Positions 29,186 through 41,565 of a stretch of DNA of 64,000 bases are shown here, piece after piece. The stretch lies in assembly GCA_018894105.1 (NCBI GenBank), contig CM032118.1:31414690-31478689 (forward strand), given 5' to 3'. Positions within the stretch are counted from its first letter, which is position 1. Each line of letters starts with the position of its first letter. Position numbers and translations under genes: made by a program. The DNA comes from Jacaranda mimosifolia. Lineage: Eukaryota > Streptophyta > Magnoliopsida > Lamiales > Bignoniaceae. The notes beneath the pieces were generated by a model. It saw only the letters and a list, made by a program, of their open reading frames with translations, did not search any database and had not been told where the DNA came from.

Positions 29186-29632
29186 GATTAAGAGAATTGC
29201 TAGACTTCTCTAAAGCTCATCTCAGTTGCTGGAATTTGTTTTGTATCAAATAAGCTGGGATCACCCCTTTATATAGATGCTTGATGGGAGACTTTTAGAT
29301 TGACTTAAACTCCTTCAACAGTTATCTCTTGGATAAGATAATATCAAATATAAAAAAATATCAAGATTAAATATCAAAAGATAATGCCAGATATCAAAAT
29401 ATAATATCAAATATATTTGATTTGATTGGTCCATAAATGTAGACACCTCATATTTGACACTTGTCAATATTTGATTTGAGCATAAAAGAAATATTAAAGT
29501 ATTAATTAAAATTAAATGTTTATCTTTTGGAATTAAATTTAATAAATTCCAAGATAAATAAAAAATTAATAACTAACATATTAATTTATACGCGTCACTC
29601 TCCAATTGGACAAAATTAATATGTCTACAACT
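29186..29632 (-). promoter_or_regulatory. Possible foreign LTR or promoter upstream of gag
   Basis: This stretch does not resemble the 3' LTR of the element. On the minus strand it has CCAATCAAATC, a TATATAAA box (29268-29275) and then about 90 bases leading into gag. Its right end reads TGTAGACATATT on the minus strand, a plausible LTR start. It could be the end of another LTR retrotransposon that truncated the gypsy element. No target duplication or primer site was found, so the call is weak. Confidence 0.3.
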
Positions 29633-30465
29633 GTATTTCGTGATTCCAGTACTTAGCTCTTCTATGTTAAATACTAGAATTGTTCATTTGAGTACCTAGC
29701 GCTGCCTTGTTGAATACTGATATCGTTCATTTTAGTATTTATCTCTTATATGTTAAATACTGGATTTCTTTATTTGAGTACTTACGCACTACCTAGCTCT
29801 GTCTTGTTGAACACTGAAATTGTTCAGGATTTCTTTATTTGAGTACTTATGCCTAATACTACAACACTTTATTCTCAATTAATGCACCAACCAAGTAAAG
29901 GAAGAACTAACCATTAATACACATGATATGATCCCTCAGCTAGGTCGTAGAAGGACACAGAGAATTTCATCTCAAATTGATGTTCGGGTTATCATGTGTA
30001 AACATGTGGTACAACTGGTCATAATTGTCGTACATGCAAAGAAGTTGAAGTATTCGTACTATATTATATTTTAATTAGAGAACTTTTATAGAATTATTTG
30101 TGTTGTATACTTTTTAAAATATGGACATATTGTACTATCGTCTTAGTGTGAAAGGAATCATGAATGAGTATTCTTTTTAACTATTGCAAAAGTTTATGTT
30201 GGAGCTATTGTCCATATTTATTTTTTGATTTATCATAAAGATAAAACCTTATGTTAGTAAGATAATACCTCATTTCAGCAAAATAATACTTCATTTTCAC
30301 AACAGAATGCTTGATTTTAGAAGAACAATACCTCATCTTTAGCATTTAATACTTCATCAAAGTAATTCTATACTTAAATGTTGCATGCCTAATTTGCCTC
30401 AAATTACTAGTGAAACTACATACATGACTATACCCAAATCATAAAATCATATATATATATATATA
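29633..30465 (+). pseudogene. Relic of the GTAC-rich MULE family with zinc-knuckle end of its transposase
   Basis: At about 29935-30050 the sequence matches the 3' end of the MULE transposase at 45780-45890: GTAGAAGGACACAGAGAATT against ATAGAAGGACACAGAGGATT, and then a TGTGG..CATAAT.GTCG.ACATGCAAAGAA block encoding CG..GHNCRTCKE. It is frameshifted. The flanks are full of GTACTT and AATACT words as in the MULEs at 41-61 kb. This is evidence for a third, older family member. Confidence 0.6.
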
Positions 30466-32150
30466 TTTCATGAAATGGTTTGGAATACAAACACCCACAT
30501 TCAACCACTTGCACTCTCATTTATAGTATTGTGAAATCATTTATTCGTGGTACCGAAAATTCCTAATGTACTGGGAATGATGCTAAAAATCTACAAAAAG
30601 TACTCAGTATTGGCATTTATTTACCCAAGAACTACCTTTGTGTACTTAATCTATCAAAGTTGTGTACTATGAATGCGTGTCTCAGTACTTGTTTTTCCAA
30701 AGGCCACGATGAAGCCCAATTCAATGCGTGGAACAATAATAAGTGACCTTAACGCGATAAAACCATAGTTTGTTGAAGAAATGGTTTGGATATGCACGTG
30801 TTGAAATGGTTTAGAATATAACATCTACATCCATCCACTTGCGCTTTTATTCCTAATAGTTTGAAATCATTCATGCATGATACTGTAAATCCCTAATATG
30901 CTGAGAATGATATGTCATGGTCTTATGATCATGCAATGGCCAGATTAGGCCGAATTAAATTTGATCCTTTATGTGTTGTGAATGATATCGAAAATACGGC
31001 AAAAAGTACCTAGTATTGGCATTTATGTAATCCAGAACTGCGTTTATGTACTTAATTTGCAAATATTGTGTACCTATTATGCGTGTTTCTATACTTGCTT
31101 TTTCAAAGGCCTGAATTGAGGTTTAATTCGATGTGTGGAACAACACATAAGACACTCTAATCCAACAAAATTGTGGTTTGTTGAAGCATTGGTCGTGATA
31201 GTATGTGTTGAAATAGTTGGAAACTCAAACACCCATATCCACCACTTGCGTTCTCATTCATAGTTTTATAAACCATTGATGCAATAGTATAAACCATTGA
31301 TGCATGAGCCAAATGAATCATCCCGACACCACCGTCAAAAATTAGTGAACCTAGCATGACTATATAAGTCCTAGGACTAAAACGCTATGGTCTTATGATC
31401 ATGCAATGGCCAGACTATGTTGAATTGAACTTGATCCCTTATGTGCTAAGAACTATACTGGAAATTTGGAAAAAGTACCCAGTATTGGCATTTATGTACT
31501 CCAAAATTATGTTTATATACCTACTACACATGTTTTTGTACTTGCTTTTTCAAAGGCCGAGTTGAGGCTCAATTGATGTGTGGAACAACACATAAGACAT
31601 CCTAACACAAAAAAACTGCGGTTTGTTGAAGAAATGATTGTGATGGTACATGTTGAAATGGTTGAAAACTCAAGCACTCACATCCAACCACTTGCACGCG
31701 CATTCATAGTAGTATAAATTATTGATGCATGAGAAATGAATCCTCCCGACACCACCATTGAAAATAAGTGAACCTACCATGACTATATGAGCCCTAGGAC
31801 TAATATGCCATAGCCTTATGATCATGCAATTGCTAGATTAGGCCAAATTGAACTCGATCCTTTATGTGTTGAGAATGATACTAAAAATTCAAAAAAAAAG
31901 TACCCAGTATTGGCATTTATGTACTCTAGAATTGCATTTATGCACTTAATTTGCAAATATTGTGTACCTATTATGGGTGTTTCTGTATTTGCTTTTTCAA
32001 AGGCCGAGTTGAAGCTCAATTCAATGCGTGAAACAACATATAAAACACCATAATGCGAGAAAACCATGGGTTGTTGAAAAAATAGTGGTGATAGTACATG
32101 TTGAAATGGTTGGAAACTCAAACATCCACATCCAACCACTTGTGCGCTTA
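30466..32150. repeat. Tandem array of large (about 335-450 bp) units
   Basis: Five copies of a segment starting TGTTGAAATGGTT.GAA and continuing to CCACTTGC begin near 30466, 30801, 31206, 31650 and 32097. Each full unit also has a GTACCCAGTATTGGCATTTATGTACTC block and a CAAAGGCCGA.TTGA.GC block. Spacings are about 335, 405, 444 and 447 bp. It is non-coding, and GTAC words link it to the MULE family repeats. Confidence 0.8.
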
Positions 32151-33541
32151 TTCACAACTTGTTTTCTGTTTTCAGCAATTCAGAACTCTTTTTTTATGGT
32201 CATTATTCCAGGTGTGGGTTGGATTTCCATCAGTTGTGGAGTGTCTTCTGGTAATAGTGGTGGCTTTGTGCCTCAATGTTTTCTTCTAACAAATTGTGGT
32301 TATTTATTTACACTTGAGTAGCAGTAGTTGCCTGCACTGGGGGGGGGGGGGTTAGGTGTGTCTCATGCATTTGGGAATAGTCCATGTGTGTGAAGTTGAG
32401 TATACAACTATGTCAGACCTTTTTTTAGGTGTTTGATGTATTTATGGAGTGATAACACATTGAAACAAAGGGCAGAAGTGCACATGAAGGGATGTGGCTT
32501 CTTATGTCATGATCCCAAGCAAACCACCTAAAATTTTTAGTTGGCATCTATTCAAAGTTCTCCTTTGTCATATGAATGTGGTTGTAAATGAAGCCTGACT
32601 CCAAAATCAATTTTGTGTTGCTGCTTTGTTTATGTCTTTTTGTAGAAATATTGGTTTCAAGTTAATGTTTTAACATTATTAGTTAAGTGTATAAAGCTTA
32701 TTGTTATAAATGGACATTGTCCTTGGATTATGAATCCCTATTACTAATTAAATGGTTATACTTATGATTCCCCTGAACAATTAGTTGGACATTTTGTAAT
32801 ATAGCATGTTTACTTTCATTTTTATTATATGTAATGTGTACTTCATGATGCTCCAAATGTTGTTTCTTGAACCTTTTTCATTTTTTTAGTGCTCGGTTTA
32901 TGTTAATTACATTTAAATGGGGTTTGCACACCACTTACTTAAGTAAAATGGCATAGATAATCATATTTCCACTCCTATCATAACAGATGATATTAATTTT
33001 TGCATAATTATATAAGTAAATGATTAAATAATTTTAAAAAATATAGCCGAAAGTGAGATGGTATTCATACAATTACAAAGTCACAAATTACAATATGTCA
33101 AATCATTTATATAGCTTAAATAAATAGGTACTAGTTCAATTGTTTAAACATTTTATTTCCAAAAAGTTTTTATTTTATAATATTTAACCGGAAAAAAATG
33201 AATGAAGTAAATGAGGTAACAAAAAAAGAATATGTTAAATATGCTAAAAAGAATGTGTTGAACAAAAAAAAAAAAAAAACAATGAAGTTTTAAATACTTT
33301 GACAATTTAACATATATCATTAAAATAAATGAATTAAATTTACTTAGGCAATATATCAATAATTTATCCATTTGTATAATAAAGATTTACCTAAATTATG
33401 CAAATAAAATGTTCGAGTTGAATTTACAACAATAGGAAATAGTGAACTTATAGTCATTTGAACAACAAAACAGAAATTCAACTTTGAAAAATCATTGCAA
33501 TAAATTATTCAAGTCTTAGTTAAATAAAATACGCATAGCAT
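32151..33541. other. Unassigned spacer
   Basis: A somewhat GC-richer part (32160-32560) includes a run of 11 or more G at about 32340. The rest is AT-rich. Short ORFs on both strands show no recognisable domain. Confidence 0.4.
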
Positions 33542-34400
33542 GAGCTTATTTCCATTCCTAAAAGATTGATGTAGTTAGATACGGGCTTAAATAAATTGTT
33601 TATAATTTATTTAAGTAAATAGCAACAAGTGAGAGATATATTCATTTGAGTTAATGAAATAGTAATGACAATGTGGCAAATAATTAAAAATTGTTAGTTA
33701 AATTTTACTTAAATAAAATATGAACAAATGAGGCTATTTCCATCCCTATAAGCAAGATGCAGTTAAATTATTTAGACGTATAATTTAAAAATATTATTTC
33801 AAAATTTTATTTAAATTTTACTTAAATAATGTATTTCCAGCTGAGCTTATTCCTTCGCTATAAGCAAGATGTAGTTAAATTACTTGAAAAGAATAATAAG
33901 CCTATTACATCATTTATATTTATCATTTAAATGTTACTTAAAAAAATATCAACATATGAGCTTATTTCCATCCCTATAAGCAACATGCAGTTAAATTATT
34001 AAATTATAGTATTTAAATATATTAATTTTTCTTAAACAGAAAATGAACAAATGAGGTTATTTCCATCCCTATAATCAACATGCAGTTAAATTATTTAAAG
34101 GATTATTCAAATATATTATTTATATTTATCATTTAAATTTTCCTTAAATAAAATATGAAAAATGAGCTTGTGTAAATAATGAGCCTATTTCCATCCCTTT
34201 AAGCAAGATACAGTTATATTATTCAAAAGTATTATTTAAAAAAATTATTTAAATTTTACTTAAATAATATATGAACAAATGAGCTTATTTCTTTCCCTAT
34301 AAGCAAGATGCAATAAAATTATATAAAAAGATCACTTAACTAAAATATTTAAACTTATTCTTAAAATTGTACTTAAATAAAATATGACCGTATGAGCAAA
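33542..34400. repeat. Degenerate tandem repeat of about 110 bp
   Basis: Units with GAGCTTATTTCCATCCCTAT and then AAGCAAGATGCAGTTAAATT begin near 33542, 33730, 33843, 33958, 34053, 34181 and 34281, with a last partial one at 34394. The remainder of each unit is AT-rich (TTTAAATTTTACTTAAATAAAATATGAA-like). It is non-coding. Confidence 0.75.
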
Positions 34401-34621
34401 TTTGACATCCCTAGTGCTATGGGGTATATAATTTTGGGTTAAAAAAAAAAGAAGGGTAAAAAAATAGAACGTAAGATTATGCTTTCAGTTACTGTGATGT
34501 ACAACTTGAGTACACTATTAAGATAGATGTATACTTCTTGAGCACACATGGTTTAGTGCGTACACTATTAGTATGACTATAAGAAATTCAATTTTTTCCA
34601 AAAATATGTCATGGTACTCAG

Positions 34622-35630
34622 ATGGATCCACACGACAAACAACCTTCTACCATGTCCAACCGAGGCCATGGTAGGTCCAGTACCACGCATTGGCCCCATG
34701 AGAATGAGATTGCGTTCATTGAGCTGTGCTATGAAGAGTCTGTCAATGGTCAACTATTGAGTAGTACTTTTTTGGGTTTCATGTGGGAAAGAATTTGCAA
34801 CAAATTAAATGCTCGTACCCCTGGTCAGTTTACTTACACTATGCCGCAGTGTAAAACTAAATGAAATCGATTTCGAATTGCATAGTGCTTATTCTACAAA
34901 CTAGTTACTAAGGAGACAGGTTTCGATTGGGATTATAAAAGAAATACTGTGATGGGATCCCTATCTTGAATTCAGCATTGGATGGCGATAATTTCCTTTG
35001 CCATTCCTTTGTCATTCCTTGCATTGTCTATTCATTTATTCAACTCCTTTCAATTTCTCCTACTTGATATTCACAACGTTGTTGATGGAATAGGAGCATC
35101 CAAATAATGCACACATGATCAAGCATGGGCTGCCACGTTACGAGTTTTGTATAGAGATGTTCCAAGGTTCCATGGCGATGGGTTCATAGTCCCGATCTTC
35201 TTTGCAACCGATGAATCCTTTTGATAAGGATAGGGTGCCTAGCATTAATATGAATTTTGGAGGGGGTAGTCATTCTAGATTATTGGGCAATTGTGGAGAG
35301 GACTTGATAGACACAGTCGGGACCTCAGGTGGTCCTTTACGTACAAGAAGAATGACGCCACAAGTGGAGAAGAAAACTCGTCTGACTGAGGCCCTTGAAA
35401 AATAGGATGACTTAATGGATGCCAAGTCAAATAGGATCGGCACTAACGCCGAGAAGTTTATAGAATCTTGTATTGACTCGCTTCGATGTATGGAAGGACT
35501 TCCTGGTAGCCTTTTTGCCAAAGCTATTAATGCTTTGAAGAATACCACCATGCGTTCCTTTTTCACCCGCCTTAGGCTAAGTCCTTGGAGTACATGTGAC
35601 TGTCGTCCCATTTGTGCCCATATCTCATGC
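34622..35630 (+). pseudogene. Harbinger ORF1-like protein with Myb/SANT-like domain
   Basis: MDPHDKQPSTM opens a reading frame with HWPHENEIAFIELCYEESVNGQ and FMWERICNKLNARTPGQFTY, the first two helices of the plant Myb/SANT-like domain (W..E....IDLC.EE...GN, F...GW..I...FN..TG). The third helix and GFDWDYK follow after a stop at 34861. From about 35400 a C-terminal part reads FIESCIDSLRCMEGLPGSLFAKAINALKN, like the end of these proteins. The partner protein helps the nuclease bind DNA in known Harbinger elements. Confidence 0.6.
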
Positions 35631-36064
35631 TGAACTCGATAGTCTTCCATCAATGTTTGTCCTGATTTGTGTGTTTCTTGTTATGTATGTTAAATTTATG
35701 CACTTTAGTATGCCGTACCAAACCTTATATTTCATGTTTACGATGTTCCTTATTATGAGTTGTACTATTGTAAGATTGTTTGTTGCGTAGTATTCACTTC
35801 ACTAGTGTTCTCATTTTGGTATATATTTTGTATTCAAATATGTGAGTATGTTTTAAGTATATTAAATAAACAATTTTTGCGTTCATTTCCAACAGTATGG
35901 CAAGTAGCTCGAGGTCAATGTATCATACCCTAAAGAGTGAAGGTGATAGTAGTCCGGGCACCCCAGGAAGTAACATTTCAGATGGAGCAGAGGAGTTATT
36001 TTTCGTCATGGAGATTATTGCACCAAACTTGGGACCATGAAGGGCTCCCCACAATAACTCTTAG

Positions 36065-37203
36065 ATGCAAGGTGTTGACTGGATAGCCAAAATATTGAAC
36101 GCACATCCGCAGAGGTTTTACGATAATATTCGAATGACGAAACTTGCATTTGAAGCATTGGTTGACTTAATAATGTCTCTAGGCCTACTAACACAAACTT
36201 TTACATCACAAGTCCCAATCGTTGAAGAGGTCACCATGTTTATGCAAATAGTTGGGATGTACTAAAGACAACGTAATAGCATGGAAAGGTTCCAACATTC
36301 CTTATCGACTATCAATTGCCACTTACATAGAGTTTTACATGCGCTTCTCTGCTTGGCGCCTGATATCATATCTTCACCATGATTTGATGAAGTGGCACCG
36401 CAAATTGCGGGGAATCTTGAATTTTATCCTTACTTTGAGATTCGCCTGATTATGATTAATACTTCTTCTCTGTATTAACAAATCAATTGGCATGACCCCT
36501 TTAAGTAACGTATTTATTACAATATAGGGAGCCATAGGAGCAATCGATGGTACCCTCATCGTAGCATAGGTCCCTCATACTCAACAAAACGCATACATGT
36601 CACGCAAAGGACCAAACATGCCAGAATGTGCTTGCTATATGCAATTTCGACCTTATGTTCACGTATGTGAATGCGGGATGGGAAGATAGCGCTAATGATG
36701 CAAGGGTTTTGCTCAAGGTGATTCAAAACCACCTGCGGTTCCCATTTCCTCTACCAGGTTACCTATTATAATAAAATCATCCATATTGTATCATTCGATT
36801 ATGAGTAGTCTCTAAGTTAGAATATAATGATTCAAATGGTGTCGTTTTCCCCATCTCAGGAACGTACTATCTTGTGGATGCCAGTTTTAAAAACTATAAG
36901 TGCTTTCTTGCACCATATAGGCAATCGTGTTACCATCTGCAAGAGTTCATAAATTCTACAGCTTATAGTAGTCCTAGAGAAATGTTCAATCATGCACATT
37001 CAAGATTGAGAAACTACATAGAATGCTCATTTGGGATTCTAAAAAAGAGGTTTCCAATTTTAGGATGGGGCATGCCTAACTACTTACTCGATCATCAGAG
37101 GGATTTGGTCATTACCTATTATGTTTTACACAACTCTATTCGTAAGTTCAGTCGTGATGATAAAATATTTAATGAGCCGTTCACAGAGGATGAGGCATAT
37201 TAG
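36065..37203 (+). pseudogene. Harbinger DDE nuclease (DDE_Tnp_4 type)
   Basis: The N-terminal part (36065-36265) has ILNAHPQRFYDNIRMTKLAFEALVD, matching the helical start of plant Harbinger transposases. The catalytic region is visible across frames: GAIDGT (about 36533-36550), YVNAGWEDSANDARVL (about 36668-36715), and NYIECSFGILKKRFPIL in the 36874-37203 ORF carrying the Glu. VDASFKNYKCFLAPY and RDLVITYYVLHN also fit. A spliced-looking break precedes 36860. Stops and frame changes make it inactive. Confidence 0.75.
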
Positions 37204-38229
37204 CATACATTCTACCATAGAGGTCATCCAAGCCAAGAAGAGATCAATGCACAATCTGCATTTAGGGATCAAATATCAATGCAAATGTGGTATTATAGCA
37301 TGAATTGACATAATCGTGAGCCAAAGGAGTGTGTAGCATGGTGTGTGCTTATGTATTACGTATCGTAATGTTTATGTAACGTCCACTAGTTATGATGGTT
37401 TGTTGTATTACTCACTTATGTATTTGGGAGATGGTCTCTATGCTATTTTTCATTTGGACAAATTATTGTGGCTTATGTCATTATGTGTTTGCCGGAATTT
37501 TTTTTTCTTGTATTATATCACTCAGATGTGTGTATTGTATGTAGCTTATTTGTCTTATGTCAGCACCGATGGGTATATACAACCCTCCTTAATGTGCTTG
37601 TGGGGCAGGACCGATGAAAGTATATATGGCCAAGATACCTACAAATTACGGTAGATATTTCTATAGATGTCCAATGGAGGGGGGATCACCCAGGCTTTTT
37701 CATATGGATTGACTCATAAACGTAGAGTGGATAGACTTTTAGATAGCGCAGCACTAGTGCTTTTACAGGATCACTATTTCATTCAGATGTCGATAATTTT
37801 ACTCATCTTGCGTTAAGGAACACTCCTATTCGTACGAACATTAGCAGTGGATTTAGCAGTGATACCCATTCGAGACCATCACATGCTACATATGCTGGCT
37901 TGATTGGATCATCACTACTTATCCCCTTATGTGGATGCCTTATCTTTGTTGTACTTGTGGCTTTAATTCTTCTAGTTTCTAAACTTATTAAGTTACTAGT
38001 AGTAGCATGACTTTTAACGATTTTAAAAAAAAAGCGACATGTGACCGATGTTTGACCTATGTTTCATTACAAAGTCTAACTATGGTGAAGTTACTTTGAC
38101 TAAGTTAGCGACATGATTTTAGATGTATTGTATATGCTATTCACGCTATTTTTAATATGTATTATTTAAAGATTCATATGTATGAAAGTATGATGAATTA
38201 TATTCATTACTAATGCAAATATAGGTGCT

Positions 38230-38760
38230 GTTATAAGCTGACGTCGATAGTTAGATGCTCTTACTTCCCATACCCCTGACGTGTGGGGTCCGTATGTGGA
38301 GGAGAGATTTATCCACATGCTATTAGATGCTAATATTGTAGTTTCCTTGACTAATGACATGTACGTTGAGATATGCATGCCCAAATTGGCATTTAAGTTG
38401 AGATAACATTTCCAGCATCCTTTCACAACAGAGTTCATTACTGAGCAGTTCTATGATTTGAAGCATAGATACGAAACAATGACCATAATCTTGAAGCACC
38501 TAGGTGTACAATACAATGAACATACAAGAGAGATGTATATGCCACCAGATTTGCATGATAGGTTTGATCAAGTAAGTATGTGTTCAGTACAACAAATTAT
38601 GACTTTAAATTATTACATATGTCACGATTTGAAATACAATATGACAAATTTTCAATTGTTTTCCCTTTACAGATCAACCCTTCATATTCGCATTATTTTG
38701 ACTAGAGAGAGCCCCGTTATGATTTATTACAAGAGATATTTGTAGAGCCAACAACAGATG
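38230..38760 (+). pseudogene. Second Myb/SANT-like segment downstream of the nuclease
   Basis: The translation reads VWGPYVEERFIHMLLDAN, then a stop, then FITEQFYDLKHRYETMTIILKHLGVQYN and finally REPRYDLLQEIF. This is the W..E..FI.LL...., QLK.RY..L...L...G..Y and P.YD.L..IF pattern of Myb/SANT-like proteins. One internal stop and an apparent intron (38577-38671) interrupt it. It may belong to the same Harbinger element or to a different, neighbouring one. Confidence 0.5.
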
Positions 38761-39150
38761 ACCATAAGGGTAATATGGGGTATGCTACTAATGTTGGAGT
38801 AGATTTGGTGGGGATTACCTTAACCCGATTGTTGTTGGGGATTCTAATGCATCTCGTACATCATTTCATAACCAGGTTACGTATCTAATGACATTATTGT
38901 CGATACAATCACGGAGGGAAGGAGATACCCATCATGATGCTCCATATGTAACTCCACCGCACGATGCCGATCACAATCAAACTGATAGGGCCTTTGTGGA
39001 TGGTCAAGCTACCATCTGGCGTGGAATCCTTCCAAACACAAGGAGACAATGTCATCAGGTTCCACTAGTACTAGCGAGGTTAGCACAATACAGTGCAAAC
39101 CTCGCAATCTATCATCCCCATTGTAGGCTGTTACTATAGGAGATCTTCAG

Positions 39151-41155
39151 GCTTTATTGCTAATCAGTAGGTGAAATGATGAACTATGGTTGTGTATGTC
39201 GTACTACTACAATTAACCCATACTAGTCGTCATTAACTGTAACTCTTAACTTATTTTGCGACTTATGAATTAATGTATTACTTGCCAAATAATTGACTAC
39301 AACTCGTTTATTGATTGGTACATTTAATTAAACTAAAAATTCACAAAATTATTATTTAGATTAACATTTTTCTCTCTTTATTGAACTTCTAAAATAACAA
39401 CATTAATATGTGTATAAATCTACTGATATTTTTAAAGTCCATTAAATTAACTATAATATATTAAATTGATTGATTTATCAATTTAATAAATAAATTCTAT
39501 TAATACATTTAAATATAACATATTTATTAAAATAAATGTATTTTTGGTACTACTAAAATTACTTATTAAAATATATGTTTTTCGATTATATATATATAAA
39601 TATAATATTTATTATAATTTATGTTTGATTAAAATAAATATCCTAAAATTGCCTAATACATTTATAAACTATCGCCATTAGTTAAATGTAATTAATTTCG
39701 ATCAATAGTACATATCAATTTTTTTTCAATTTTTTTATTGTTAAATTATTAATATGTAAAATATAATGGTTTATATGATAATATGTTTATCTTATTAAAT
39801 CAATACAGTTAAATTTAGATAATTCATTTTTTTTTTGTTAAAATTATTATTAATAAATTTATTACTAAGTAGTTATCTTTTATTTGATCCATACATTATT
39901 TAAATATAATACATAATATGCCATTTTCTATTTTAAACAAATATAAATTGTTACAATAAATTAGTTACACATCATTTAATTACAATCATTACACACACAA
40001 ATATATATACAAATATTGCATAAAAAAATTACTTTCACCTCACAAACCCAACAAAACCTCAACTGATTTGACTGTTACAGTAAAATTTGTCTCATCCCAA
40101 AACAAAAACGAACAACCACCTCATTTTCAAATCATTTTTTCAAAACAAAAAAGAATGCTTGGAGCATTCTCCAAATTTTCTCCCAAAAATCTATTCTCCC
40201 AAAATATTTTTCAAAAAATGCCCAAAATGCAAAATAACAAGCCCTAGGTGTTTGCTCTTCCTGGCAAAAGGATCCTAAATCAATTATATTTCTTAGCTAA
40301 TAATGATAAGTTGACAACTTACGTTAACCAGTTTCAGTCTTTAGAGAAAATTAATATTTTATCCTTTTGAAAATTAATATTATTTCTTGAACCAGAAATT
40401 CTAAATCGGATCGTGAAATAGATAACATCTATTTTCTTACTGGGGTGGGGGGGATGATTCAGACTCTGTGATGTAATTCTCCTTGCAAAAGGAAATAAAT
40501 CACGGACCTGATGACTAACAGTTAGGGTTGCTTTTTCTTTTTTCTTTTTAATGCAATGACATCACCACTTCGAAGTCCTACACCCACTGACAAACTAAAG
40601 AGGAATCCACCTAGCAAAAGGTAAGGATTGAAGACAAATATACTCGTTCCAAAAATGTCAAATGTGGCTACTGCTTTCCAATTGTTTTTATTTAATTATT
40701 ACGTGCATTTATTCCAACAATTCTAATTCTTTTTTTCTTTCTCTTCAAAAAATTAATATTATCATATTTTCAAATCAAATAAATTAAATTATACACTACA
40801 CAATTTGATCCACATAAAGTGTACAAAAGAATTTTAGGTTCGAACTCAAAACCTCCCATATTATAAGAAAGACTGATGTCATTGAGTTAGAGGCCACTTG
40901 ACCCACAACTCTAATTCCAAATAATTGATATATTATTATGTCAGAATATTAATAATAAATTGAAAAGTAGATTTCAATTATCAACACACATACAACTCTA
41001 TAATTGATATGATCGTTTAATTTTATCGTAAAAATATAACTATACTTTGACTCTAAATATGATTGTACATCTTTCTTAAACCAAGGTAAGTTCCCTTCTA
41101 TTTAAATTCTTTGTTCAATTTATATTTCATCTTATAAATATATAATATATATTAA
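39151..41155. other. AT-rich spacer
   Basis: No gene or clear transposon end is visible. 39300-40030 is extremely AT-rich; 40430-40630 is slightly more GC-rich without a recognisable product. Confidence 0.45.
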
Positions 41156-41164
41156 ATATTTTTT

Positions 41165-41350
41165 GGGACACTTATTTAAAAGTACCAAACACACTTTTCA
41201 CTTTTGTGATCAGTCCCCACTTGATTTTTGTTGGAAAAAACTCCCTAGTTTTGTTAAAAGTTTAGAGATCACTCCCCACTCACTTTATTTGACAAAAATG
41301 CCCTTAAGTATAATATTTTTCATTCATTTTTTCTCACTTCTTCTTCATCC
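41165..41350. repeat. Left terminal inverted repeat of the large MULE
   Basis: It starts GGGACACTTATTTAAAAGTA. It matches, inverted, the right end of the smaller MULE (60800-60982) at roughly four in five positions over about 180 bp, and the right end of its own element less well. Confidence 0.8.
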
Positions 41351-41565
41351 GGACAAGCAAACAGTAAACCCTATCATACCAGAAACAGAAAGAATAGAAA
41401 AAACGCAACAAGCTCCACGGCGGGAATGAGAATAACGTCAGAGCCAAAAACCACCAACCCGACAGCTTCACTGTCTTCTTCTCTTTTTATTTTCATCATT
41501 TTCGGGTTTCATCTTCTTCTCAGTTTTATCTCAGTTTCTTCTGAGTTTCTTATATTTTTCAGACA

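Larger units (their letters stand above)
34622..39150 (+). mobile_element. PIF/Harbinger-type DNA transposon, decayed
   Basis: Three coding relics on the same strand define it: a Myb/SANT-like ORF1 (34622-35630), a DDE_Tnp_4-type nuclease (36065-37203) and another Myb/SANT-like segment (38230-38760). Terminal inverted repeats and a 3-bp duplication were not found by eye, so the limits given are those of the coding traces. Confidence 0.7.

Noticed and set aside
38166..38438. Minus-strand ORF of 90 codons
   Set aside because: The plus strand carries the Myb/SANT-like segment; the minus frame shows no domain.
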